A stretch of 64,000 bases of DNA, taken from positions 186,001 to 250,000 of the forward strand of contig NZ_FOUS01000004.1 in assembly GCF_900114915.1 (NCBI RefSeq). The letters are read 5' to 3'. Origin of the DNA: Bradyrhizobium sp. Rc3b (GTDB taxonomy: Bacteria; Pseudomonadota; Alphaproteobacteria; Rhizobiales; Xanthobacteraceae). Numbering within the stretch: position 1 is the stretch's first letter; each line of letters begins with the position of its first letter. Below are positions 54,130-64,000 of the stretch, one piece after another. The notes under the pieces are model-generated. The model was not told the origin of the DNA, did not search any database, and saw only the letters and a program-made list of their open reading frames with translations. A program made the position numbers and the translations under genes.

Positions 54130-54923
54130 TGGTCCTTGCTCCCGAGATAGGCCTTGATGACGTCGGGGTCCGCCTGCACCTGGGCCGGCGTGCCTTCCGC
54201 GAGCTTCTTGCCGAAATTCAGCGCGACGACGTGGTCGGCGATCGACATCACGAGTCCCATGTGATGCTCGACCAGCAGCACGGTCATGTGGCGCTCGTCG
54301 CGGATCTTGCGGATGAGATCGCCGAGCACGTAGACCTCTTCGTGGTTGAGGCCACCGGCGGGCTCGTCGAGCAGCAGGATCTTGGGATCGGCAGCCAGTG
54401 CCCGGGCCAGCTCGACACGCTTCTGCGTGCCGAAGGGCAGGCCGGAGACCACGGTGTGGGCGACGTCCTCGAGGTCGAGATAGGCGAGGATCTCGTGCAC
54501 CTTCTTGTTGACGCTGGTCTCGCTGCGGCGAACCCATGCAAGCTTCAGCGAGTCGCTGATGATGTCGCTGGACGTCCTCGAATGCGCGCCGACGCGGACG
54601 TTGTCCATCACCGAGAGGTTCGGAAACAGCGCCACGTTCTGGAAGGTGCGGCCAATGCCGATCTCGGCGATCCGGTGCGGCGGCCGCGTCAGGATGCTCG
54701 CACCCTCCATCAGGATGTCGCCGGATGACGGCTGGTAGAGCCGGGACAGGCAGTTGAAGAGCGTGGTCTTGCCGGCACCGTTGGGGCCGATCAAGCCGAG
54801 GATCTGGCCCTTGTGCATGTCGAAGGACACGCCGTTGAGCGCGATGATGCCGCCGAACACGACGCTGACGTCGCGAACCGCGAGCAGGGGCGATGTCCCC
54901 TGCGCGAGCTGTGCCTGCGTCAT
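54126..54923 (-). CDS. Liv-type ABC transporter ATP-binding protein (LivG-like)
   Basis: A 265-residue ATPase: VVFGGIIALNGVSFDMHKGQ, Walker A GPNGAGKTT, IGRTFQNVALFPNLSVMDNV, signature-region LPFGTQKRVELARAL, Walker B ILLLDEPAGGL, VEHHMGLVM. LivG type by the insertion after Walker A. The ATG at 54923 is preferred to one at 54986, which adds 21 unconserved residues. First transporter gene of the operon, 66 bases after the IclR stop. Confidence 0.92.
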   Translation of the reverse strand: MTQAQLAQGTSPLLAVRDVSVVFGGIIALNGVSFDMHKGQILGLIGPNGAGKTTLFNCLSRLYQPSSGDILMEGASILTRPPHRIAEIGIGRTFQNVALFPNLSVMDNVRVGAHSRTSSDIISDSLKLAWVRRSETSVNKKVHEILAYLDLEDVAHTVVSGLPFGTQKRVELARALAADPKILLLDEPAGGLNHEEVYVLGDLIRKIRDERHMTVLLVEHHMGLVMSIADHVVALNFGKKLAEGTPAQVQADPDVIKAYLGSKDQ

Positions 54924-54989
54924 CTCGTCTCGCTCACGGCATTCAGTGAGCGAAGGAGCGATGTGAACCGCTCCCGATGATGACAAAGG

Positions 54990-55856
54990 CTATCTGAATC
55001 CCTCGGCCACACGCGCAACTTTTCCTCCTGATTTCAGCTTTTTGCTGACGTCTTTTTTGGAATGCGGCATTAGACCCCCGAGCGCCGCTTCGATGTTCCT
55101 TACCATCGCTAAGAGACGCGGTCCAATGTCGTTGATCAAACGCTCTTCCGTGAAGCGGAATGCGGGCGCGCCGCAATTGAATGCGTAGGGACCGGTTCCG
55201 TCGTTGAGCCTGAGTGCGACGCCGGCGGCGCCGATGTCGTCGTGCCAGTCGCCGACGGAGATCGCAAAACCATATTTCGCGACGGTTTCGCCGGAACGTT
55301 CCAGCCCGTCGCGCATCTTGGGCCAGCGGCTGCCGTAATGTTCGCGCAAGAGGCGGGACAGGTCTGCGCGGTCCGCGTCGTCGAGCGCCCAGAAATAGGC
55401 GCGGCCCATCGCGCTGGTTGCAATCGGCACGCGAGAGCCGACGTCAAGTTGAACCCCGACAGTCTCGCTGCCGCGACTTTGCCCGAAATAGATCATGCTG
55501 TGACGGTCGCGTCCGCCGACGGCGACGGCACCGCCCGTCGCGCGCATCACTTCCTCGCGGAACGGCTCGGACAAATGCCGAACGCCGAGATTGGCGAGCG
55601 CGGCGTAGCCGAGCGACATCGCCGCGGGTGTGAGCTGATACTTCTCGAAGCGGGGAACCGGCGCAAGATAGCCCAGCTTGGTCAAGGTGTAGGTCAGCCG
55701 AGACACGGTCGGCTTCGGCAGGTTGGTGCGAGCCGCAATCTCCTGATTGCCGAGAAGGCCGTCATTGGGGTGGAATGCGCGCAATACGTCCAGTCCGCGG
55801 GAAAGCGCGACGACGAAATTCCGATCGGTCGCAGTCTTCTTTCCTGTACGCTTCAT
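54990..55856 (-). CDS. IclR-family transcriptional regulator
   Basis: A 288-residue IclR protein: winged helix at about residues 15-75 (LSRGLDVLRAFHPNDGLLGN, then TNLPKPTVSRLTYTLTKLGY) and effector domain at about 90-265 with SMIYFGQSRGS, DVGSRVPIATSAMGRAYFWA and ISVGDWHDDIGAAGVALRLN. The ATG at 55856 begins a basic N-terminal tail; the frame upstream to 55958 runs through the operator and is unlikely. It sits between the ABC transporter genes (same strand) and the pim operon (divergent), with a perfect palindrome in the divergent promoter, so it is the obvious regulator of the locus. Confidence 0.9.
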   Translation of the reverse strand: MKRTGKKTATDRNFVVALSRGLDVLRAFHPNDGLLGNQEIAARTNLPKPTVSRLTYTLTKLGYLAPVPRFEKYQLTPAAMSLGYAALANLGVRHLSEPFREEVMRATGGAVAVGGRDRHSMIYFGQSRGSETVGVQLDVGSRVPIATSAMGRAYFWALDDADRADLSRLLREHYGSRWPKMRDGLERSGETVAKYGFAISVGDWHDDIGAAGVALRLNDGTGPYAFNCGAPAFRFTEERLINDIGPRLLAMVRNIEAALGGLMPHSKKDVSKKLKSGGKVARVAEGFR

Positions 55857-55923
55857 CCCTGATCTGCTTCTTGCGCGGAGTCGTTGACAAGCCACGTGCT
55901 TCAAAATAACCCTGCCGTCAAGA

Positions 55924-55942
55924 TGCGGAATTAAATTCCGCA
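55924..55942. promoter_or_regulatory. Perfect 19-bp IclR-type operator
   Basis: TGCGGAATT-A-AATTCCGCA, a perfect 9+9 palindrome with one central base. The GGAAT...ATTCC core resembles known IclR-family sites. It lies 45 bases before the pimF start and 67 before the IclR start, and could control both. Confidence 0.8.
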
Positions 55943-55987
55943 CCGCGAAATCGAACAAAAGTAAATCCCCACCAAGGAGGGAACACC

Positions 55988-58084
<2,097 letters not shown>

Positions 58085-58132
58085 TCGGATTGGGTGCTGC
58101 TGCGATGTCGCGCTCCGGGCAAAGCTCTCTCC

Positions 58133-58242
58133 GTTCCCTCCCCCCTTGTGGGGGAGGGGCAGGGAGGGGGGTGGCCCCGGGCGAGATCGGAATTTGTGGC
58201 TATCCCCTTCCCCAACCCTTCCCCACAAGGGGGAAGGGAGCC
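58133..58242. repeat. Inverted-repeat element between pimF and pimA
   Basis: The left arm (58133-58158) has the same sequence as the left arm of the 28321 element; the right arm (58217-58242) is an imperfect complement. It fills most of the 220-base gap before pimA, so pimA may depend on read-through of this hairpin. Confidence 0.75.
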
Positions 58243-58304
58243 CGTCCGCCGGTGCCCACCTCACACGACCCGGCGACTACCGTTTTGCAGAGTATCGATC
58301 GCCA

Positions 58305-59987
58305 ATGACCCATCCCGGCGAACAGTTCTATCCCGAGGGCGTGCGGTGGGACGACACAATCGTCCAGGGCACGCTGCCTGACCTGCTGTCGAAAGCTGCC
58401 GCCGATTACGGCCCGCGGCCCGCTCTGGAATTTCGAGATCGCCCGATCACATACACGGAGCTCGCAGCTCAGGCCGAGCGCGCGGCGGCGGCGTTTCTGC
58501 GCGCCGGCTGCGGCAAGGGAACGTCCATCGCGCTGTTTCTGGGCAACTCGCCGGACCATCCCGTCAACTTCTTCGGCGCGCTGAAGGCAGGCGCCCGCCT
58601 CGCGCATCTGTCGCCGCTCGACGGCGAGATCGCGCTGACGCACAAGATCTCGGACTCCGGCTCGCGCCTGCTGGTCACCTCGAACCTTGCGGCGCTGCTG
58701 CCGACCGCGCTGAAGTTTTTGGAGAAGGGGCTGATCGACCGTCTCGTCGTCTGCGAGGACGATCATTGGGGCAAGGTCGGCACGCCGCAGGCGGCGATCC
58801 CGGATGATCCCCGCATCGTCACCTTCAAGGCCTTCACCGAGGGCGCGACCGCGCCGGCGGCGTGGCCTGTCGTAACGGCCGACGACGTCGCGCTGCTGCA
58901 ATATACCGGCGGCACCACCGGTCTGCCCAAGGGTGCGATGCTCACCCACGGCAATCTAACCTCGGCAGTGTCGATCTACGACGTCTGGGGCAAGCCGGCG
59001 CGCGCCGCGCGCGGCGAGACGATCGAGCGCGTCATCTGCGTGCTGCCGCTGTTCCACATCTACGCGCTGACCGTGGTGCTGCTGTCCTCGCTCAGCCGCG
59101 GCAATCTGGTCTCGCTGCATCAGCGCTTCGACGTCGAAGCCGTGATGCGCGACATCGAGGTCAAGCGCGCGACGTATTTTCCGGGCGTACCGACGATGTG
59201 GATCGCGATCGCCGCGCTGCCTGATCTGGACAAGCGCGACTTCTCCTCGCTCGCGACTATCGGCTCCGGCGGCGCGCCGCTGCCGGTGGAGGTCGCGAAC
59301 TTCTTCGAGCGCAAGGTCGGCAAGAAGCTGCGCAGCGGCTGGGGCATGACCGAGACCTGTTCGCCCGGCACCGGCCATCCGCCGACGGGGCCGGACAAGC
59401 CCGGCTCGATCGGCCTGATGCTGCCCGGCATCGAGCTCGACGTCGTCGCGCTCGATGATCCCAAGCGCGTGCTTGCGCCGGGCGAAGTCGGGGAAATCCG
59501 CATCAAGGGCCCGAACGTCACCAGGGGCTACTGGAACAAGCCGGAGGGATCCACGGACGCCTTCGTCGACGGCCGCTTCCTCACCGGCGACATCGGCTAT
59601 GTCGACACCGACGGCTATTTCTTCCTGGTCGATCGCAAGAAGGACATGATCATCTCCGGCGGCTTCAACGTTTATCCGCAGATGATCGAGCAGGCGATCT
59701 ACACCATTGCTGGCGTGCACGAGGTGATCGTGCTCGGCATCCCAGACCAGTATCGCGGCGAGGCCGCCAAAGCTTTCATCAAGCTGAAGCCGGACACAAA
59801 GCCGTTCACGCTCGACGAGCTGCGCGCGCAGCTCGCCGGCAAGCTCGGCAAGCACGAATTGCCGGCCGAGGTCGAGTTTGTCGACGATCTGCCGCGTACG
59901 CCGGTCGGAAAATTGTCGCGCCACGAATTGCGCCAGCAGCAGAAACCGTCACAATCCACTAAAACCGCATCAGGAGCTCGTTCTTGA
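58305..59987 (+). CDS. pimA: Pimeloyl-CoA ligase-like AMP-dependent synthetase
   Basis: A 560-residue ANL ligase: P-loop [19 protein letters not shown] (about residue 205), [36 protein letters not shown], and the C-terminal catalytic Lys in [13 protein letters not shown]. In the pim operon of R. palustris PimA activates pimelate and other straight-chain dicarboxylic or fatty acids; the neighbours here are the same. The ATG at 58305 is used because the frame upstream is the repeat element. It overlaps pimB by four bases. Confidence 0.88.
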   Translation: MTHPGEQFYPEGVRWDDTIVQGTLPDLLSKAAADYGPRPALEFRDRPITYTELAAQAERAAAAFLRAGCGKGTSIALFLGNSPDHPVNFFGALKAGARLAHLSPLDGEIALTHKISDSGSRLLVTSNLAALLPTALKFLEKGLIDRLVVCEDDHWGKVGTPQAAIPDDPRIVTFKAFTEGATAPAAWPVVTADDVALLQYTGGTTGLPKGAMLTHGNLTSAVSIYDVWGKPARAARGETIERVICVLPLFHIYALTVVLLSSLSRGNLVSLHQRFDVEAVMRDIEVKRATYFPGVPTMWIAIAALPDLDKRDFSSLATIGSGGAPLPVEVANFFERKVGKKLRSGWGMTETCSPGTGHPPTGPDKPGSIGLMLPGIELDVVALDDPKRVLAPGEVGEIRIKGPNVTRGYWNKPEGSTDAFVDGRFLTGDIGYVDTDGYFFLVDRKKDMIISGGFNVYPQMIEQAIYTIAGVHEVIVLGIPDQYRGEAAKAFIKLKPDTKPFTLDELRAQLAGKLGKHELPAEVEFVDDLPRTPVGKLSRHELRQQQKPSQSTKTASGARS

Positions 59988-61171
59988 CCGACGCCGTCAT
60001 CGTTTCCACCGCCCGCACCCCGATCGGCAAGGCCTATCGCGGCGCGCTCAATGCCACCGAGGGCGCAACCCTGCTCGGCCACGCCATCGGCGAAGCCGTC
60101 GCGCGTGCCAAGGTCGATCCGAAGGAGATCGAGGACGTCGTGATGGGCGCGGCGCTGCAGCAGGGCGCGACCGGCGGCAACATCGCGCGCAAGGCGCTGC
60201 TGCGCGCCGGCCTTCCCGTCACCGTCGCCGGCACCACCATCGACCGGCAATGCGCCTCGGGTCTGCAGGCGATCGCGCTCGCCGCGCGCTCGGTGATCTT
60301 CGACGGCGTCGAGATCGCGGTCGGCGGCGGCGGCGAGTCCATCTCGCTCGTGCAGAACGACAAGATGAACGGCTTCCACGCCCAGGACCCGGCGCTGCTC
60401 AAGATCAAGGGCGAGGTCTACATGCCCATGATCGACACCGCGGAGATCGTCGCCAAGCGCTACGGCATCTCGCGCGAGAAGCAGGACGAGTATTCGCTGG
60501 AGAGCCAGCGCCGCACTGCGGCAGCCCAGCAGGGCGGCAAGTTCAAGGAGGAGATCGCGCCGATCACGACGCAGATGGCAGTCACCGATAAGGCGACCGG
60601 CGCCGTGTCGATGAAGGACGTCACGCTGTCGCAGGACGAAGGTCCGCGCCCCGAGACCACGATCGAAGGCCTCGCCGGCCTCAAGCCCGTGCGCGGTGAG
60701 GGCTTCTCGATCACCGCCGGCAATGCCAGTCAGCTCTCCGACGGCGCCAGCGCCTCCGTCATCATGAGCGACAAGGAAGCCTCGAAGCGCGGCCTCAAGC
60801 CGCTCGGCATCTTCCGCGGCTTCGTCTCCGCCGGCTGCGAGCCGGACGAGATGGGCATCGGCCCGGTCTTCGCCGTGCCGCGCCTGCTCAAGCGCCACGG
60901 CCTCACCGTCGACGACATCGGCCTGTGGGAGCTGAACGAAGCCTTCGCGGTGCAGGTGCTGTATTGCCGCGACAAGCTCGGCATCGACCCCGACAAGATC
61001 AACGTCGACGGCGGCGCGATCGCGGTCGGCCATCCCTACGGCATGTCCGGCGCGCGCCTCACCGGCCACGCTTTGATCGAAGGCCGCCGCCGCAAGGCGA
61101 AATATGCGGTGGTCACCATGTGCGTCGGCGGCGGCATGGGCGCGGCCGGCTTGTTCGAGATTTTGCAGTAA
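59984..61171 (+). CDS. pimB: Acetyl-CoA acyltransferase (thiolase)
   Basis: A 395-residue thiolase with nucleophile Cys90 in [15 protein letters not shown] with His350, and the second active-site Cys380 in [13 protein letters not shown]. It cleaves 3-oxoacyl-CoA to acetyl-CoA and a shortened acyl-CoA. The start is TTG at 59984, overlapping the pimA stop (TTGA), with AGGAG seven bases upstream, so translation is coupled. Confidence 0.9.
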   Translation: MTDAVIVSTARTPIGKAYRGALNATEGATLLGHAIGEAVARAKVDPKEIEDVVMGAALQQGATGGNIARKALLRAGLPVTVAGTTIDRQCASGLQAIALAARSVIFDGVEIAVGGGGESISLVQNDKMNGFHAQDPALLKIKGEVYMPMIDTAEIVAKRYGISREKQDEYSLESQRRTAAAQQGGKFKEEIAPITTQMAVTDKATGAVSMKDVTLSQDEGPRPETTIEGLAGLKPVRGEGFSITAGNASQLSDGASASVIMSDKEASKRGLKPLGIFRGFVSAGCEPDEMGIGPVFAVPRLLKRHGLTVDDIGLWELNEAFAVQVLYCRDKLGIDPDKINVDGGAIAVGHPYGMSGARLTGHALIEGRRRKAKYAVVTMCVGGGMGAAGLFEILQ

Positions 61172-61187
61172 TTCACAGGAGGATCCG

Positions 61188-62378
61188 ATGGATCTCGCAT
61201 TCACGAAAGAAGAACAGGCGTTTCGCGAGGAAGTGCGGCAGTTCTTCCGCGACAACGTGCCGCCGGATACGCGGCGCAAGATGGTCGAGGGGCGTCACCT
61301 CAGCAAGGACGAGATGGTGACGTGGTGGCGCATCCTCAACAAGAAGGGCTGGGGCGTCAGCCATTGGCCCAAGCAATATGGCGGCACCGGCTGGACCAGC
61401 GTGCAGCACTACATCTTCAACGAGGAGCTGCAGTCCTATCCGGCGCCGCAGCCGCTCGCCTTCGGCGTCAGCATGGTCGGCCCCGTCATCTACACCTTCG
61501 GCAACGAGGAGCAGAAGAAGCAATATCTGCCGCGCATCGCCAATGTCGATGATTGGTGGTGCCAGGGCTTCTCCGAGCCCGGCTCCGGCTCCGACCTTGC
61601 CTCGCTCAAGACCAAGGCTGAGCGCAAGGGCGACAAATGGATCATCAACGGCCAGAAGACCTGGACTACGCTCGCCCAGCACGCCGACATGATCTTCTGC
61701 CTGTGCCGCACCGATCCCGGCGCCAAGAAGCAGATGGGTATCTCCTTCATCGTGTTCTCGATGAAGTCGAAAGGCGTCACGGTGCGCCCGATCCAGACCA
61801 TCGACGGCGGCGTCGAGGTCAACGAGGTGTTCTTCGACGACGTCGAAGTTCCCTACGAGAATTTGATCGGCGAGGAGAACAAGGGCTGGGACTACGCCAA
61901 ATTCCTGCTCGGCAATGAGCGCACCGGCATCGCCCGCGTCGGCGTCTCCAAGGAGCGGCTGCGCCGCATCCGCGATCTCGCCGGCAAGGTGGAATCCGGC
62001 GGCAAGCCGATCATCCAGGACGCTGCGTTCCGCGAGAAGCTCGCCGCGTGCGAGATCGAGCTGAAGGCGCTCGAGCTGACTCAATTGCGCGTCGTCGCCG
62101 ACGAAGGCAAGCACGGCAAGGGCAAGCCCAATCCGGCCTCCTCGGTGCTGAAGATCAAGGGCTCCGAGATCCAGCAGACCACTACCGAGCTGCTGATGGA
62201 AGTGATCGGCCCGTTCGCCGCGCCCTACGACGTGCATGGCGACGATGGCTCTAACGAAGCCATGGACTGGACCGCCCAGATCGCGCCGAGCTACTTCAAC
62301 AACCGCAAGGTCTCGATCTACGGCGGCTCCAACGAGATCCAGCGCAACATCATCGCCAAGGCGGTGCTGGGGCTGTGA
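61188..62378 (+). CDS. pimC: Acyl-CoA dehydrogenase, pimeloyl-CoA dehydrogenase large-subunit-like
   Basis: A 396-residue acyl-CoA dehydrogenase: FAD-binding WWCQGFSEPGSGSDLASLKT (about residues 123-142), GQKTWTT, and C-terminal YGGSNEIQRNIIAKAVLGL. The usual catalytic glutamate position before GT/S-x-Q/EIQ (as in IYEGT) is Gly here, so activity must use another residue or depend on the partner. In the pim operon PimC and PimD are regarded as the two subunits of one dehydrogenase. AGGAGG precedes the ATG at 61188, 17 bases after pimB. Confidence 0.9.
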   Translation: MDLAFTKEEQAFREEVRQFFRDNVPPDTRRKMVEGRHLSKDEMVTWWRILNKKGWGVSHWPKQYGGTGWTSVQHYIFNEELQSYPAPQPLAFGVSMVGPVIYTFGNEEQKKQYLPRIANVDDWWCQGFSEPGSGSDLASLKTKAERKGDKWIINGQKTWTTLAQHADMIFCLCRTDPGAKKQMGISFIVFSMKSKGVTVRPIQTIDGGVEVNEVFFDDVEVPYENLIGEENKGWDYAKFLLGNERTGIARVGVSKERLRRIRDLAGKVESGGKPIIQDAAFREKLAACEIELKALELTQLRVVADEGKHGKGKPNPASSVLKIKGSEIQQTTTELLMEVIGPFAAPYDVHGDDGSNEAMDWTAQIAPSYFNNRKVSIYGGSNEIQRNIIAKAVLGL

Positions 62379-62392
62379 GTCAACAATGACGG

Positions 62393-62491
62393 TGTCGTCC
62401 TCCGCGAAGGCGGGGGACCCAGTACGCCGCGGCGGTCGTGAGTACGGCAGGCGGCTGCGTTTACTGGATCCCCGCCTTCGCGGGGATGACG
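62393..62491. repeat. 104-bp dispersed repeat family, diverged copy between pimC and pimD
   Basis: Starts TGTCGTCCTCCGCGAAGGCG and ends with CCCCGCCTTCGCGGGGATGAC. It shares the ends and the segment CCAGTACGCCGCGGC with the copies at 45811-45914 and 63699-63802, but the middle differs. The hairpin ends could affect the pimC-pimD ratio. Confidence 0.75.
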
Positions 62492-62541
62492 TCTGAGGGT
62501 GAGGCGACGGCAGGGCAATTCCCGCCGATTTGGAGAGAAAC

Positions 62542-63684
62542 ATGGATTTTGATCTGAACGAGGAGCAGCGGCTTCTCAAGGAAAGCATCGACGGCCTGCT
62601 GACCGATTCCTACGATTTCGAGCAGCGCAAGAAGTACATGAAGGAGAAGGGCGGCTGGAGCAAAACCGTCTGGCTCAAGCTTGCCGAGCAGGGCCTGCTC
62701 GGCCTGCCCTTCAGCGAGGCCGATGGCGGCTTCGGCGGCGGCGGCGTCGAGACCATGATCGTGATGGAGGCGCTCGGCAAGGCGCTGGTGCTCGAGCCGT
62801 ATCTGGCAACGGTCGTGATCGGCGGCGGCTTCCTGCGCCATGCCGGCACCGACGCGCAGAAGGCCGCGCACGTGCCCGGCATCATCGACGGCAGCAAGAC
62901 GCTGGCGTTCGCCCAGCTCGAGAAGAACTCGCGCTACGATCTCTTCGACGTCTCGACCACGGCGAAGAAGAAGGGCGACGGCTGGGTCATCGACGGCGAA
63001 AAATTCGTCGTGCTCAACGGCGAGAATGCCGACACCTTGATCGTCACCGCGCGCACCAAGGGCGAGCGCCGCGACAGAAACGGCATCGGCGTGTTCCTGG
63101 TGCCGGCGAATGCCAAGGGCGTGACCAAGAAGTCCTACCCGACCCAGGACGGCCTGCACGCCGCCGACATCACGCTCACCGGTGTCGAGATCGGCCCCGA
63201 TGCCGTGCTCGGCAATCCCGAGGATTCGCTGGCGCTGATCGAGCGTGTCGTCGATGAAGCCCGCGTCGCGCTCTGCGCCGAGGCGGTCGGCCTGATGGAC
63301 GAATCGCTCAAGACCACGGTCGAGTACATCAAGACGCGCAAGCAGTTCGGCGTCGCGATCGGCTCGTTCCAGTCGCTGCAGCACCGGGCGTCCGACATGT
63401 TCGTGGCGGCCGAGCAGGCCCGCTCGATGTCGATGTTCGCGACCATGGCGAACGATTTCGAGAACGCCAAGGAGCGCTCCAACGCCATCGCCGCGGCCAA
63501 GGTGCAGATCGGCAAGTCGCTGAAATTCGTCGGACAGCAGGCCATCCAGCTGCACGGCGGCATCGGCATGACCATGGAGGCGAAGATCGGCCACTACTTC
63601 AAGCGCCTCACCATGATCGAGAACTCGTTCGGCGACACCGATTACCACCAGCGCCGCGTCGCCGATGGTGGCGGGTTGATCTGA
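62542..63684 (+). CDS. pimD: Acyl-CoA dehydrogenase, pimeloyl-CoA dehydrogenase small-subunit-like
   Basis: A 380-residue acyl-CoA dehydrogenase with LPFSEADGGFGGGGVETMIV near the start, FAQLEKNSRYDLFDVSTTAK in the FAD-region (lacking the TEPxxGSD motif of ordinary members), FGVAIGSFQSLQHRASDMFV, and QLHGGIGMTMEAKIGHYFKR at the C-terminus. The altered FAD motif and pairing with pimC fit a heteromeric dehydrogenase. GGAGAG precedes the ATG at 62542. A 163-base gap with a repeat element separates it from pimC. Confidence 0.88.
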   Translation: MDFDLNEEQRLLKESIDGLLTDSYDFEQRKKYMKEKGGWSKTVWLKLAEQGLLGLPFSEADGGFGGGGVETMIVMEALGKALVLEPYLATVVIGGGFLRHAGTDAQKAAHVPGIIDGSKTLAFAQLEKNSRYDLFDVSTTAKKKGDGWVIDGEKFVVLNGENADTLIVTARTKGERRDRNGIGVFLVPANAKGVTKKSYPTQDGLHAADITLTGVEIGPDAVLGNPEDSLALIERVVDEARVALCAEAVGLMDESLKTTVEYIKTRKQFGVAIGSFQSLQHRASDMFVAAEQARSMSMFATMANDFENAKERSNAIAAAKVQIGKSLKFVGQQAIQLHGGIGMTMEAKIGHYFKRLTMIENSFGDTDYHQRRVADGGGLI

Positions 63685-63698
63685 GGCCAAGCAACGAC

Positions 63699-63802
63699 TG
63701 TCATCCCCCGCGAAAGCGGGGGATCCAGTACGCCGCGGCTTCTCGATTCAAGCCGCGCCGCCTCTGGAATACTGGATCGCCCGGCCAAGCCGGACGATGA
63801 CA
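63699..63802. repeat. 104-bp dispersed repeat, copy 3
   Basis: Begins TGTCATCCCCCGCGAAAGCG and ends CGGACGATGACA; nearly identical to the reverse complement of 45811-45914, including the segment CCAGTACGCCGCGGCTTCTC. It starts 14 bases after the pimD stop. Confidence 0.85.
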
Positions 63803-63834
63803 CCGAGCAAGTTCAATCAACGGAGGCAACAACA

Positions 63835-64000
63835 ATGAAAAACACCCCGTTCGATCTCACCGGCAAGGTCGCCGTGGTCACCGGCTCCAGCCGCGGCATC
63901 GGCCGCTCTTCCGCCGAACTGCTGGCGAAACTCGGCGCCAAGGTCGTGGTCTCCTCGCGCAAGGCTGACGCCTGCAAGGAAGTCGTCGACGGCATCATTG
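63835..64000 (+). CDS. SDR-family oxidoreductase (3' end outside window)
   Basis: The first 55 residues of a short-chain dehydrogenase: [20 protein letters not shown] with the cofactor motif TGSSRGIG (16-23) and [15 protein letters not shown], where SSRK at the end of the second strand suggests NADP preference. GGAGG precedes the ATG at 63835. It continues the pim transcript direction, 150 bases after pimD with a repeat element between. In R. palustris a further gene (pimE) ends the operon; this start does not look like a crotonase, so it may be a different addition. Confidence 0.85.
   Translation, partial: MKNTPFDLTGKVAVVTGSSRGIGRSSAELLAKLGAKVVVSSRKADACKEVVDGII

Overview
The window is GC-rich alphaproteobacterial chromosome and looks like Bradyrhizobium or a close relative (Nitrobacteraceae). 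The reasons are gene content and layout, not a database search. There are several Liv-type ABC uptake systems with many periplasmic binding proteins, a dicarboxylate beta-oxidation operon in the order known as pim in Rhodopseudomonas palustris, a MloK1-like potassium channel, and dense families of short inverted-repeat elements between genes. I see no rRNA, tRNA, CRISPR array, prophage or transposase.

Region by region. 1-2.97 kb: the 3' end of a helical-repeat protein, an OpgC-type membrane protein and a small DUF2059 protein. 2.98-7.93 kb: an export operon (HlyD adaptor, RbbA-type double ATPase/permease, ABC-2 permease). 8.2-12.0 kb: an ABC binding protein divergent from a GntR/FadR-type regulator, with a near-identical palindrome beside each gene, then an acyl-CoA synthetase. 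12.1-18.8 kb: AraC regulator, outer-membrane barrel, MFS permease, an unusual MBL-fold protein, a MetX-like hydrolase behind a palindromic operator, a frameshifted fatty-acid desaturase and a small secreted protein. 18.9-28.3 kb: two separate WYL-regulator/glutathione-transferase pairs, each with inverted-repeat operators, plus a crotonase, the potassium channel, a TAXI binding protein and small proteins.

28.6-39.6 kb is an aromatic-acid locus. It holds an ABC binding protein, thioesterase, SDR dehydrogenase, feruloyl-CoA-synthase-type ligase, crotonase, DUF3237 protein and complete TRAP transporter on the minus strand, with pobA (4-hydroxybenzoate 3-monooxygenase) divergent. A similar 15-bp palindrome lies before the crotonase unit and before pobA, which suggests one shared regulator. 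The simplest reading is uptake of a phenylpropenoid acid, CoA activation, side-chain processing to 4-hydroxybenzoate, then hydroxylation to protocatechuate. No gene for the carbon-carbon cleavage step is recognisable. 39.7-47.2 kb: LysR/FMN-protein pair, an ABC importer with a fused permease-ATPase, its divergent MarR regulator and a glycerate kinase.

47.4-64.0 kb is a dicarboxylate/fatty-acid locus. Three tandem paralogous binding proteins follow LivG-F-H-M and an IclR regulator on the minus strand. A perfect 19-bp palindrome separates these from pimF-A-B-C-D and the start of an SDR gene on the plus strand. Transport, CoA ligation, dehydrogenation, hydration, second oxidation and thiolysis are all encoded here. 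Two copies of a 104-bp repeat family sit between genes of this operon.
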